Source of the DNA: an uncultured Collinsella sp. | Lineage (GTDB): Bacteria > Actinomycetota > Coriobacteriia > Coriobacteriales > Coriobacteriaceae | NCBI GenBank assembly: GCA_902461085.1 | Contig: CABPWH010000029.1 | Span: 1-23,689 of the forward strand | Direction of reading: 5' to 3' | Length of the DNA stretch: 23,689 bases | Part shown: positions 14,295 to 22,475 of the stretch, in pieces | How positions within the stretch are numbered: position 1 is the stretch's first letter | Layout: every line of letters begins with the position of its first letter | Program-made: the position numbers and the translations under genes | Notes under the pieces: model-generated | Told to the model about the DNA's origin: nothing | What the model saw: the letters and a program-made list of their open reading frames with translations, nothing else | Databases searched by the model: none

Positions 14295-15896
14295 GTGTCT
14301 GCAACCATCAAACCCTTCACCGACGAGTTCGAAGAGTATGGTCGCGATGAGTCTCGCGCATCGGGCGAAGCATCGAGCATCTCGTTTCCGACAACGGAAA
14401 ACGAGGTCCGTGCCATTTTGGAAAAGCTCCATGCCGAGCGTGTCCCGGTAACGGTTCAGGGCGCCCGAACCGGCCTTGCCGCCGGTGCCGTGCCCCACGG
14501 CGGGCATATCCTCAATACTTCCCGTATGAATCGCTACTTGGGCCTTCGTCGCGATGAACAAGGCCAATTTCTGCTGCGCGTGGAGCCGGGCGTTGTGCTC
14601 TCGGAGCTGCGCAAGCAGCTGAGCAAGAAGGTGCTGCCGACTGCTGGTTGGGACCAGGCATCGCTTGAGGCCTACGAGGAGTTCCAAGAGGCCCCCGAGC
14701 AGTTCTTTCCCACCGATCCCACCGAGACGTCTGCCTGTCTGGGCGGCATGGCGGCATGCAACGCCTCCGGCGCCCGCAGCTACGCTTACGGCCCCATGCG
14801 CCCACATATCACGGGACTCCACGTCGCGCTGGCTGATGGCGATTTGCTTGAGCTTCGGCGCGGCGAGGCTTTTGCCCAGGGCCGCCACCTGTCGCTCGTG
14901 ACGGCAGCGGGCCGTGCACTCGAACTCGATCTTCCCGGATATACCATGCCCAAGACAAAAAATGCCTCAGGCTATTTCGTTGCGGACGAAATGGACGCCA
15001 TCGACCTCTTTATCGGTGCGTGCGGCACGCTCGGCGTCATTACCGAGCTCGAGATCGCCCTGCAGGCGGCGCCTGCGGTCGTTTGGGGTGTGAGCTGCTT
15101 TTTCGATAGCGAAGACAAGGCCGTGTCCTTTACCGATTCCGTGCGTCCCGTCCTGTCCCATGCGGCTGCCATCGAGTACTTCGATGCTGGCGCCCTGGAT
15201 ATTCTACGTCGCCAGCGCGAGCAGTCGACGGCGTTTGCCTCGCTGCCGGCGCTCGACAAAGACGCCAAGGTCTGTGTCTATGTGGAGCTCGACTGCGACG
15301 ACGAGGCGCAGGCGACTGAGGAGCTGTATCACTTGGGGTGGGTACTGGAGCTTGCGGGCGGCAGTGACGATGCGACATGGGTCGCGCGCACCGAGGTCGA
15401 TCGCGAGTGTCAGCGATTCTTCCGCCATGCGGTCCCCGAGAGCGTCAACATGCTTATCGACGAGCGCCGCCGCACGGATCCCACCATCACCAAACTGGGC
15501 TCGGACATGTCGGTGCCCAACGCGCGCCTGGCCGATGTTGTTGCCCTCTATCGCCGTACGCTGGCCGAAAGCGGGCTTGAGTCTGCCGCCTGGGGACATA
15601 TCGGCAACAACCATCTGCACGTGAACATCCTGCCGCGCGATGCACGGGACTATCGCCGCGGTGGAGAGCTCTTTGCCCAGTGGGCGGCCGAGGTCACGGC
15701 CATGGGCGGCGCCGTCTCCGCAGAACACGGCGTCGGCAAGATCAAGGCGGGCTTCTTGGAGACGATGTACGGCCACGAGGCCATGGTCGAATCGGCTCGA
15801 CTCAAGCTGCAGCTCGACCCTGTTGGACAGCTCGGCCGCGGTAACCTGTTTTCGGAGAAGCTCTTGGATGAGCTCGTCCAGAAAGGGGGCGCGTGA
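14295..15896 (+). CDS. FAD-linked 2-hydroxyacid dehydrogenase (GlcD/LctD-like), probably D-lactate
   Basis: The 533-aa protein has a PCMH-type FAD domain (GARTGLAAGAVP at 57-67; CLGGMAACNASGARSYAYGP at 149-168) and an FAD-oxidase C-terminal domain with GHIGNNHLH (434-442) and EHGVGK (477-482), motifs shared by D-lactate, glycolate and D-2-hydroxyglutarate dehydrogenases. It is longer than typical LctD (about 460-470 aa). The C-terminus has no Fe-S domain. The GTG start has a strong AAGGGGGAG site. EtfB follows with a GTGA overlap, then a ferredoxin-fused EtfA, the arrangement of electron-bifurcating lactate dehydrogenase in Acetobacterium woodii. Substrate by inference is lactate; another 2-hydroxyacid is possible. 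Confidence 0.82.
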   Translation: MSATIKPFTDEFEEYGRDESRASGEASSISFPTTENEVRAILEKLHAERVPVTVQGARTGLAAGAVPHGGHILNTSRMNRYLGLRRDEQGQFLLRVEPGVVLSELRKQLSKKVLPTAGWDQASLEAYEEFQEAPEQFFPTDPTETSACLGGMAACNASGARSYAYGPMRPHITGLHVALADGDLLELRRGEAFAQGRHLSLVTAAGRALELDLPGYTMPKTKNASGYFVADEMDAIDLFIGACGTLGVITELEIALQAAPAVVWGVSCFFDSEDKAVSFTDSVRPVLSHAAAIEYFDAGALDILRRQREQSTAFASLPALDKDAKVCVYVELDCDDEAQATEELYHLGWVLELAGGSDDATWVARTEVDRECQRFFRHAVPESVNMLIDERRRTDPTITKLGSDMSVPNARLADVVALYRRTLAESGLESAAWGHIGNNHLHVNILPRDARDYRRGGELFAQWAAEVTAMGGAVSAEHGVGKIKAGFLETMYGHEAMVESARLKLQLDPVGQLGRGNLFSEKLLDELVQKGGA

Positions 15897-16714
15897 AGAT
15901 GAGCGATTTCCATATGGTGGTGTGCGTCAAGGCCGTGCCGGGCAGCACCGAGGTCAAGATGGACCCCAAGACCAATACCATCGTGCGCGATGGCAAGCAG
16001 GCGGTCATTAATCCCTTTGACGCGAGTGCTTTGGAATGCGCGCTGGCGCTGAAGGACGACTTTATCGGCTTTGGCATGGATGTGCGCGTGACGGTGGTGT
16101 CGATGGGCATCCCCGCGACCGAGTCACTGCTGCGCGACTGCATCGCCCGCGGTGCCGACGACGCGCTGCTGCTGACCGATCGCGCCTTTGCAGGTGCCGA
16201 TACCCTGGCAACCACCTATGCCCTCAAGTGCGGCATCGAAGCGCTCGACGAGGACTTCGACCTGCTCATTTGCGGCAAGATGGCGGTGGATGGCGATACG
16301 GCCCAGATCGGTCCCGAGCTTGCCGGTGCCTTTGAGATTCCCTGCGTGACCGACGTGAGCTGCGTGCAAAGCGCGGGCTTTACGACGTGTGGCTCGCTGG
16401 CGCTCGTTCACGGATGCGATGCCGGCGAGGAGACGGTGTACCTTGAGATGCCGTGCGCGATGACGACCGCCAAGGAGATTGGCCAGTTGCGTATGCCGAG
16501 TATTGCCGGTATTCGCGCGGCAGAGGAGGCGGACGTGCGCGTGGTCAGTGCCGCCGACGTGAACGCCGATTCCTCGCGTTGTGGCCTTGCCGGATCACCG
16601 ACGCAGGTCGTGCGCTCGTTTGTGCCCGACCGTGATCAAACGTGCGAGGCCGTTGAGGGAACGGCGTCCGAGCAGGCGGTAAAACTTGCCAAGATTATCG
16701 AGGGGATGGCATAG
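15893..16714 (+). CDS. etfB: Electron transfer flavoprotein beta subunit
   Basis: The 273-aa protein shows the EtfB landmarks CVKAVPG (11-17), VINPFDASALECAL (38-51) and DGDTAQIGP (133-141), within a family of about 260 residues. In bifurcating Etf proteins this subunit carries the FAD that splits an electron pair. The GTG at 15893 overlaps the dehydrogenase stop; ATG at 15899 two codons later is nearly as well placed behind AAAGGGGG. The gene ends directly against etfA with no spacer, so the three proteins are almost certainly made as a stoichiometric complex. Confidence 0.9.
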   Translation: MKMSDFHMVVCVKAVPGSTEVKMDPKTNTIVRDGKQAVINPFDASALECALALKDDFIGFGMDVRVTVVSMGIPATESLLRDCIARGADDALLLTDRAFAGADTLATTYALKCGIEALDEDFDLLICGKMAVDGDTAQIGPELAGAFEIPCVTDVSCVQSAGFTTCGSLALVHGCDAGEETVYLEMPCAMTTAKEIGQLRMPSIAGIRAAEEADVRVVSAADVNADSSRCGLAGSPTQVVRSFVPDRDQTCEAVEGTASEQAVKLAKIIEGMA

Positions 16715-17920
16715 ATGAGCGGACTGATTATCGATAGCGAAGCCTGTATCGGCTGCGGTCGCTGCGTTCGCGCCTGTGCCTCGGGCGGCATCGTAGTGGA
16801 AGGCGAGCGGCCCAACCGTTGCGCCCGCGTAACCGACGGCTGCATCCTATGCGGCGGATGTGTCGACGCCTGCCCCGTCAACGCTATCTCGATCGAGCGT
16901 GACGAGGCCGCTGGTGCGGTGGACCTTGATGCATATCGAGACATTTGGGTCTTCGTGCAGACTGACGAGCACGACGCCGTGGCTCCCGTGGCCTACGAGC
17001 TCATGGGCAAGGGGCGCGAGCTTGCCGATGCTCGCGGCTGCCGTCTGGTGGCACTGGTCGGCATGAGCCCCGAGGGCTCGCTCGGGGACCTGGAACATCT
17101 GGTTTGCGCCGGTGCGGACGAAGTCCTGGCCTGTCGTGACGAGCGTCTGCGCCAAAACGATGCGGAGGTCTATGCTCGCCTCATCTGCGATTTGGTAGCC
17201 GAACGCAAACCCGAGGCCATCTTATACGGCGCGACCGCTTTTGGCCGTGAACTGGCACCCGGCGTTGCCGTGCGTTTGCAGACGGGCCTTACGGCCGACT
17301 GCACCGTGCTTTCGATGGATACGGAGACGGGACTGCTGCAACAGACGCGTCCGGCGTTTGGCGGCAACCTGATGGCCACCATCGTCTGCCCCAATCATCG
17401 TCCCCAGATGGCAACAGTTCGTCCCGGCATCTTTAAGGCGCCCGACTTTGACTACGGCCGCTCCGGCACGATCACCCAGATATCACTTGCGGATGATGCT
17501 AAGGCTCGTGTCGAGATCTCGATTCCCGCCGAGGAGTGGGGACAGCAGGCTTCGATCGCCGATGCCGAGCGCCTGGTCGTGGTGGGTCGCGGCATTGGTT
17601 CCAAGAAAAATCTGCCGCTGATGCGAAGGCTCGCCGAGGCTCTGGGAGCCGAGCTTGGCTGCACGCGACCTGTCGTGGAGGCCGGCTGGTTGGAGTATCG
17701 CCATCAGATTGGCCAGACGGGCGTATCGGTTTCGCCCAAGCTTCTCGTGAGTATCGGTGTTTCGGGCGCCATCCAGCATCTTGCCGGCATCGGTGGGGCT
17801 GAGTGCATTATCGCCATCAACGAGGACCCGGATGCCCCCATTTTTGGTACTGCCCAGTACAAGGTTGTCGGCGATGCCGTCGAGGTCGTCGAGGAGCTGC
17901 TGGCTCAGCTTGAGCGCTAG
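16715..17920 (+). CDS. etfA: Electron transfer flavoprotein alpha subunit with N-terminal 2x[4Fe-4S] ferredoxin domain
   Basis: The 401-aa protein begins with a ferredoxin domain: Cys11, 14, 17, 21 and Cys43, 46, 49, 53 form two CxxCxxCxxxC motifs. The EtfA part follows, with GRGIGSK, QIGQTGVSVSPKL and VSGAIQHLAGI, which bind the second FAD. Fused ferredoxin domains are found in EtfA (LctC) of bifurcating lactate dehydrogenases, where NADH drives ferredoxin-coupled lactate oxidation. The A. woodii protein is described with fewer clusters, so two complete motifs are worth noting. The start is the base after the etfB stop. The end overlaps, tail to tail, the HD-domain gene. Confidence 0.9.
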   Translation: MSGLIIDSEACIGCGRCVRACASGGIVVEGERPNRCARVTDGCILCGGCVDACPVNAISIERDEAAGAVDLDAYRDIWVFVQTDEHDAVAPVAYELMGKGRELADARGCRLVALVGMSPEGSLGDLEHLVCAGADEVLACRDERLRQNDAEVYARLICDLVAERKPEAILYGATAFGRELAPGVAVRLQTGLTADCTVLSMDTETGLLQQTRPAFGGNLMATIVCPNHRPQMATVRPGIFKAPDFDYGRSGTITQISLADDAKARVEISIPAEEWGQQASIADAERLVVVGRGIGSKKNLPLMRRLAEALGAELGCTRPVVEAGWLEYRHQIGQTGVSVSPKLLVSIGVSGAIQHLAGIGGAECIIAINEDPDAPIFGTAQYKVVGDAVEVVEELLAQLER

Positions 17921-18729
17921 GCGCGCGCCAGCCAGTCGCGCATCTCGTCCTTTAGGCGGCTCCAAGTTGCCTGCGTGGCGGGGTCGGTAAAGGGCCGCGT
18001 GATGCCAAAAGGCGCGTCGATCAGGCGGTAGATATCGCCCTGCTCGCGCGCCAGCGCGCGGCTCGCTGGATAGACGAGCTCAAATATAAAGCAGATGAGC
18101 CCCACCAGGTAGTCCGCCGGCTCGTTGCGCTCGTCGCGCGCGACGCAGCGGTGCTCGTCAAAGGCGGCAAGTGTCGGCGACGAGAAACGGCTGCCGAGAA
18201 ACGTCTTCTCGTCCACCTTGAGGATGGTGTCGACAGTGCTGTCGGCGATGGTGCGCATAATGTCGATCTTGTCGCCATCGCGCACGATATCGCAGAAGCT
18301 TCGCGTGCGCTCGTCGAGCTGCGCGGGTAGACGGAAATCGCTGTGATAGGCAATGCTCGCTCGGATGAGCTCATCTTCTGCCGGGTCATCGATAAAGTCG
18401 CGGATGCTCGTTACGGCGGGTGCATCGGCGGGATTCTCGCCAAAGAGGACCTCGATGCCCAGCACCGCATGGCTCATGCTCTCGGCGTCCTTAAAGGTGT
18501 CCCAGCGTCGCAGCTGCTCAAAGCGGCCCATATCGTGCAGCAGGCCGCAAAGCCATGCCAGGTCAATATCTTCTGACGACCAGTCCTGCTCGCGCGCCAC
18601 GGCATCGCATGTCTCGGCAACGTGGTACGTATGCTCGATTTTGAGCGCGATGCGTGGGTTGGTGGCGTCGTAGGCATCGGTGTAGCTTTTGAAGGCCGCG
18701 CGCGCCCGGTCTCGATCGATAGCTGTCAT
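17917..18729 (-). CDS. HD-domain metal-dependent hydrolase
   Basis: The 270-aa soluble protein has the HD-superfamily signature: an early His (EHTYHV, His33 or His36), HD at 65-66 (LLHDMGRF), further His at 87 and 129 (AYHSDF), and Asp in RDGDKID (151-154). Proteins of this type are metal-dependent phosphohydrolases, usually acting on nucleotides or nucleotide second messengers; the substrate here cannot be read from sequence. The ATG follows AGGAAG. The gene faces the EtfAB operon and the two share four bases at the palindrome CTAG. Confidence 0.82.
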   Translation of the reverse strand: MTAIDRDRARAAFKSYTDAYDATNPRIALKIEHTYHVAETCDAVAREQDWSSEDIDLAWLCGLLHDMGRFEQLRRWDTFKDAESMSHAVLGIEVLFGENPADAPAVTSIRDFIDDPAEDELIRASIAYHSDFRLPAQLDERTRSFCDIVRDGDKIDIMRTIADSTVDTILKVDEKTFLGSRFSSPTLAAFDEHRCVARDERNEPADYLVGLICFIFELVYPASRALAREQGDIYRLIDAPFGITRPFTDPATQATWSRLKDEMRDWLARA

Positions 18730-18855
18730 AATGACTTCCTAAAAAGTTGTGTCTTTCGATCCGGTGGCAATTGTAGGTGAACTCGGTCGCTGTCGGATGA
18801 TGATTCTGCCGTATCGCTACATGCGGCTCGGAGACCTTGTCAGGATGAGAAGCGT

Positions 18856-19548
18856 ATGGTGCTCAAAATCGTTAGAACCGTCTGGCCGGTGATGCTTACC
18901 TATGTTGCAATAGGCGCGCCGTGCGGAATGATCATGGGGCAGACGGGAATGGAGCCCTGGATGGTCTTTGCTCTGAGCAGCACGTTTGTGACGGGCAGCG
19001 GGCAATTTATGGTCTGCAACCTGTGGCTGGCGGGTGTGCCTGCAGCATCGATCGTCGCGAGCGTCGCCGCCATCTCCTCGCGTTTTGCGCTTTACTCGGC
19101 ATCGATCGCGCCGCATCTGACGGGTGCCTCGAAGCGTCAGACGCTGGCTGTTGCCGCGACACTTACCGAGGAGGCATACGGCATCTCGCTTGCCAAGTTG
19201 GTTGAAGGGGAGGATTGGGGCCCGCGTGAGTCCTTCGTGCTCAACGTGATCCTTATCGCAACATGGGGCGTTTCGTGTACGACGGGCGCCATCGTCGGCG
19301 CCGTTGTCGATGTTCCCACCGCCATTGCAGCCTTTGTCTGCACCTCACTCTTTATCTGCCTGCTCTTTTCGCAACGGCTGTCGCGCGGCAACGTTGTCGC
19401 GGCGGTTTCGGGCGCGGTGTCCGTCGCCGTATGCAAGTTCTTGGGCCTCACGAATATTGCCGTGCCGGCAAGCGTCGTGGCCGGCATTGCCATTGCGTTG
19501 GCGTGCGATGCTGTATTTGACGGAAGAGGTGCCCGCGATGCCCGTTAA
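18856..19548 (+). CDS. azlC: AzlC-family branched-chain amino-acid exporter, large subunit
   Basis: The 230-aa membrane protein has the AzlC pattern: GAPCGMIMGQTG, FALSSTFVTGSGQFM, SSRFALYSASIAPHL, and LTEEAYGISL, with about six or more helices. AzlCD pairs export branched-chain amino acids or their toxic analogues. Its end overlaps azlD by 11 bases. The ribosome site (AGGATGAGA) is modest. The 126-bp gap to the divergent HD-domain gene must hold the promoter. No Lrp-type regulator (AzlB) is next to it. Confidence 0.88.
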   Translation: MVLKIVRTVWPVMLTYVAIGAPCGMIMGQTGMEPWMVFALSSTFVTGSGQFMVCNLWLAGVPAASIVASVAAISSRFALYSASIAPHLTGASKRQTLAVAATLTEEAYGISLAKLVEGEDWGPRESFVLNVILIATWGVSCTTGAIVGAVVDVPTAIAAFVCTSLFICLLFSQRLSRGNVVAAVSGAVSVAVCKFLGLTNIAVPASVVAGIAIALACDAVFDGRGARDAR

Positions 19549-19861
19549 CGAGTTCTTGGTTCTGTGGCTGTCGTCGTGGGCTGCTATTGCGTTCTTTCGC
19601 ATCGCGCCGGCGTTCGCCTTGCGCGGGCGGACCCTGTCGCCCCGCATTACCGAGGCCCTGGGCTATATCCCGCCCGCTGCCTTTGCCGCGCTGGTCGCCA
19701 ACGACTTGGTGAGTCCCGGCGCGTTCGACGCGGGGCTCTGGCCTGCCTTGGTTCCCTGGATTGCGGCCGCCGGCGTCGTGGTCGTGGCGGTCAAGACAAA
19801 ATCGATGCTGTGGTGCTGCGTCTCGGGCATCGTACTCTATATCGTCTTGAGCCTTATATAG
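19538..19861 (+). CDS. azlD: AzlD-family branched-chain amino-acid exporter, small subunit
   Basis: The 107-aa protein has three to four membrane helices (FLVLWLSSWAAIAFF, IPPAAFAALVAN, LVPWIAAAGVVVVAV, MLWCCVSGIVLYIVLSL) and the AzlD LGYIPPAAFAAL segment. The correct start is ATG 19538, inside a longer open frame whose first 78 codons are an out-of-frame shadow of azlC. GAAGAGG precedes it. The 11-base overlap with azlC indicates coupled translation, as expected for the two-part permease. Confidence 0.87.
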   Translation: MPVNEFLVLWLSSWAAIAFFRIAPAFALRGRTLSPRITEALGYIPPAAFAALVANDLVSPGAFDAGLWPALVPWIAAAGVVVVAVKTKSMLWCCVSGIVLYIVLSLI

Positions 19862-19935
19862 GGGTGGCGTCGCGGGCGCCGAATCTCGTTCCATCCCAAC
19901 TTGTCGAATTTTTCACCGAGCTGGTCTATTTCTTC

Positions 19936-19947
19936 TGGTACCATGGT
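19936..19947. promoter_or_regulatory. Overlapping palindromes upstream of kdgT
   Basis: TGGTACCA (19936-19943) and ACCATGGT (19940-19947) are perfect 8-base palindromes sharing four bases, about 65-75 bases before kdgT. They could be an operator for a sugar-acid regulator. No regulator gene is adjacent, and the -10/-35 around them are not clear. Confidence 0.3.
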
Positions 19948-20011
19948 CAAACTTTACTGTAGCAAAGCGTGACGTGGGCTTTTGTACCCCGTCAGTGGAA
20001 ATGGGGGTTTC

Positions 20012-21034
20012 ATGGCACAGGAAGCAACCGCCAACGAGCAAAAGAAATTCAGGGTCCCGCGCATCCCGGGCGACATCATGATCTATCCGATGATCGTCGG
20101 TCTTTTACTCAACACCTTCTGCCCGCAGGTTTTTGAGATCGGCGGCTTCTTTACGGCTGCCTGCCGCGGTGGCTCCAATACCATCGTTGCCGCGATCCTG
20201 CTGTTTGTGGGCGCCGGCATCAGCTTTAAGTCCACGCCGGGCGCCATCAAGACCGGCATCGTCGTGCTGATTCCCAAGCTTGTTGTTGCGGCCGCCCTTG
20301 GCTTGGGTGTGGCATATTTCTTTAACGACAACTTCCTGGGCCTGAGCTCCGTGTCTATTATCGGCGGCATCACGTTTTGCAACATGGCGCTTTATACGGG
20401 CATCATGGGCGAGTTCGGCGATGAGTCCGAGCAGGGCGCCGTCGGTATCCTGTTCTTTACGGCCGGCCCCGCCGTCACGATGATCATCCTTGGTGTTTCG
20501 GGCCTTGCCAACATCCCTGTCGGTACTATCATCGGCTCCATTTTGCCGCTCGTTATCGGCATGGTTCTGGGCAACCTGTTCCCGTTTATCAAGAACCTGC
20601 TAGTTCCCGGTGCCAACCCTGCGATTGCCGTCATCGGATTTCAGCTTGGCGCGTCCATGAGCCTGTCGAGCTTTATCACTGGTGGTATTTCCGGCATCTT
20701 GCTGGGCCTTGTCACGCTGTTTGTCGTCGGTCCCATCACCTTTGCGTTCGAGCGCCTGTGCGGTGGTAACGGCAAGGCTGCCGTGGCTTGTTCCACCATC
20801 GCCGGCACGGCTATGACCACGCCGGTTGCTCTCGCCGAGGTCGCGCCGCGCTACGCCGAGCTTGCACCCACCGCGTACGCCCAGATCGCCACTGCCGTTA
20901 TCATCACGGCAATCATGGCTCCGATTCTGACCGGCTGGGTCGACAAGAAGTTCTGCCAGGGCAAGGAGGACCTGTCGCCTGCCGGTGTCGAGGCCATCGA
21001 GGAGGCCGTCGCGACCGACATCGACGGCGAGTAA
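20012..21034 (+). CDS. kdgT: 2-keto-3-deoxygluconate permease (KdgT family)
   Basis: The 340-aa membrane protein has about ten helices and KdgT landmarks: PGDIMIYPMIVGLLLNTF, the repeated GISFK and GGITFCNMALYTGIMGEFGDE segments, GFQLGASMSLSSF, and AGTAMTTPVALAEVAP near the C-terminus. KdgT imports 2-keto-3-deoxygluconate, a product of pectin and hexuronate breakdown, by cation symport. The start is ATG 20012 behind GGGGG; the ten codons upstream in frame have no ribosome site. It is monocistronic with a strong terminator. The kinase and aldolase (KdgK, KdgA) are not in the window. Confidence 0.9.
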   Translation: MAQEATANEQKKFRVPRIPGDIMIYPMIVGLLLNTFCPQVFEIGGFFTAACRGGSNTIVAAILLFVGAGISFKSTPGAIKTGIVVLIPKLVVAAALGLGVAYFFNDNFLGLSSVSIIGGITFCNMALYTGIMGEFGDESEQGAVGILFFTAGPAVTMIILGVSGLANIPVGTIIGSILPLVIGMVLGNLFPFIKNLLVPGANPAIAVIGFQLGASMSLSSFITGGISGILLGLVTLFVVGPITFAFERLCGGNGKAAVACSTIAGTAMTTPVALAEVAPRYAELAPTAYAQIATAVIITAIMAPILTGWVDKKFCQGKEDLSPAGVEAIEEAVATDIDGE

Positions 21035-21080
21035 CGGCCGTTACCGATAATTGATTCCGGCGTGCAATTCGCGCCGTCCG

Positions 21081-21126
21081 AGCGCCCGAACAGAAACTGT
21101 TTTGCAGTGATGTTCGGGCGCTTTGC
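21081..21126 (+). terminator. Terminator after kdgT
   Basis: AGCGCCCGAACA (21081-21092) pairs perfectly with 21111-21122 around an 18-base loop that itself contains ACTG/CAGT. TTTG follows. The T run is short, but the 12-bp stem is strong. Confidence 0.7.
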
Positions 21127-21133
21127 TATGATT

Positions 21134-21158
21134 CCCTTTACCCCTGCGGAGTAAAGGG
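21134..21158. repeat. Second inverted repeat before the diguanylate cyclase gene
   Basis: CCCTTTAC (21134-21141) and GTAAAGGG (21151-21158) are perfect 8-base arms with a 9-base spacer. They lie 12 bases after the kdgT terminator and about 65 bases before the GGDEF gene. This could be an operator or part of a leader structure; a further imperfect repeat (GCCC ... GGGC) sits at 21168-21186. Confidence 0.4.
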
Positions 21159-21223
21159 GTGTTTATTGCCCTGATTCGAATTGGGCGATTCTGACCATTC
21201 GGATATTGAAGGGATGGCGTCTA

Positions 21224-22366
21224 GTGGTTAAGGCACTCAAGATTGAGATATTCCTGCTATGCATGATTGTTCTTATCGGGCTTGCCGCGCGAAGTCGTCG
21301 CTCCTTGTTCTCGAGCACCCTGCAGCTATTGTTTAGCATGCTTGGCTACACCTCTGCCGCGTACATATTATTCGATATGATCTGGACGCTTTCGGATGGT
21401 GCGGACGGCACGTTGGGTATTGCTGCCAACTGGATTTCCAACGCGGTTTCGTTTTCGCTCTTTGCCATCGCGTGTCTCATTTGGTTTATCTATTCCGAGA
21501 CGATGCAGGGCTCTCGCCTTGTGACCTCGCGCTATAGGGTGGTGCTTGTAACGTTGCCTACGGCTCTGGTGGTCGTGCTGGCTTTTACCAGTTACTGGAC
21601 GCACGCCTTGTTCTATATCGATTCGCAGGGCGTGTATCGTCGCGGCTTTGCCTATATGATCCAGCCCATTGTCAGCTACTGTTACGTTATACATACGTCC
21701 CTGCATGCGTTTGTGCAATCTCGCAGGGTCGAGAGCCTGCAGACGAAGGCTATCTATCGAACCTTGGCATTTTTCGCCATTCCGGCCCTGGTGGGCGGTA
21801 CCTTTCAGATCGTATACTCGGTGCCTGGCCTTTGTGTCGGCATAATGATTAGCATGTTGCTGCTCTATATCATCTGCCAGGAGCAACTGATCTCGACTGA
21901 CCCGTTGACTGGACTCAACAACCGCAACCGTTTTGAGACCTATATGCTGTCGCTCTTTTCAAATGTGGATCAGGCCGAAGATGTATATCTGCTTATGATG
22001 GACGCTGACGGCTTTAAGCAGATTAACGATCGCTATGGACATGTGGAGGGCGACCATGCTCTTCAGGTTGTTGCGACGGCGCTCAAGGATGTCTGCTCGG
22101 CGTCTGGTGGCTTTATCGCGCGTTATGGTGGCGATGAGTTCGTGGTGCTCCAAAAGGCAGCGGCGGAACAGGATATCATGCATCTGTGTTCGGCGATTAA
22201 CGACGAGCTCGCGCGCGCCGAGGTTCCGTATCTGTTGCGGATGTCCATCGGCTACGCACGGGTTGGTGATGGCGTCGATACCTGGCAAGACTTGCTTCGC
22301 GCTGCCGATGCGGAGCTCTATCGCGTCAAGGCCGAGAAAAAGAAAGCCGGCGTACAAATACGCTAG
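21224..22366 (+). CDS. Membrane-bound diguanylate cyclase (GGDEF)
   Basis: The 380-aa protein has a multi-helix membrane region (about residues 5-220, six or seven helices, with the loop YWTHALFYIDSQGVYRRG typical of 7TM sensor regions). A cytoplasmic GGDEF domain follows: DPLTGLNNRNRF, DADGFKQINDRYGHVEGD, and RYGGDEF (300-306). All core catalytic positions are present, so it should make cyclic di-GMP from two GTP. The RxxD inhibitory site normally five residues before the motif is replaced by Ala-Ser-Gly-Gly, so product inhibition through the I-site is not expected. I chose GTG 21224 behind AAGGGATGG; a longer frame starts at TTG 21206. Monocistronic. Confidence 0.9.
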   Translation: MVKALKIEIFLLCMIVLIGLAARSRRSLFSSTLQLLFSMLGYTSAAYILFDMIWTLSDGADGTLGIAANWISNAVSFSLFAIACLIWFIYSETMQGSRLVTSRYRVVLVTLPTALVVVLAFTSYWTHALFYIDSQGVYRRGFAYMIQPIVSYCYVIHTSLHAFVQSRRVESLQTKAIYRTLAFFAIPALVGGTFQIVYSVPGLCVGIMISMLLLYIICQEQLISTDPLTGLNNRNRFETYMLSLFSNVDQAEDVYLLMMDADGFKQINDRYGHVEGDHALQVVATALKDVCSASGGFIARYGGDEFVVLQKAAAEQDIMHLCSAINDELARAEVPYLLRMSIGYARVGDGVDTWQDLLRAADAELYRVKAEKKKAGVQIR

Positions 22367-22369
22367 AAA

Positions 22370-22408
22370 AGGGGCATACGACCGCATTGATGGTCGTGCG
22401 CCCCTATT
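22370..22408 (+). terminator. Terminator after the diguanylate cyclase gene
   Basis: The 14-base arms 22370-22383 (AGGGGCATACGACC) and 22392-22405 pair with a two-base internal mismatch around an 8-base loop, starting four bases after the stop. The tail (ATTGCG) is not T-rich, so efficiency is uncertain. Confidence 0.6.
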
Positions 22409-22443
22409 GCGTTGGCGGGATTAGTAGCGGCTGTCGAAGATAC

Positions 22444-22469
22444 GCCTCGTCTTTTTCTTGGAACGAGGC
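22444..22469 (-). terminator. Possible terminator of the EamA gene
   Basis: GCCTCGT (22444-22450) pairs with ACGAGGC (22463-22469) around a 12-base loop, six bases beyond the EamA stop on the minus strand. The loop rather than the tail carries the T/A run, so this is a weak call. With the preceding hairpin it fills the gap between convergent genes. Confidence 0.45.
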
Positions 22470-22475
22470 AGTTCG

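Noticed and set aside
21212..21240. tRNA-like D-arm sequence (GTCTAGTGGTTAAGGC)
   Set aside because: No anticodon arm, T arm (GTTCGA) or acceptor pairing follows. It is the start of the GGDEF gene.
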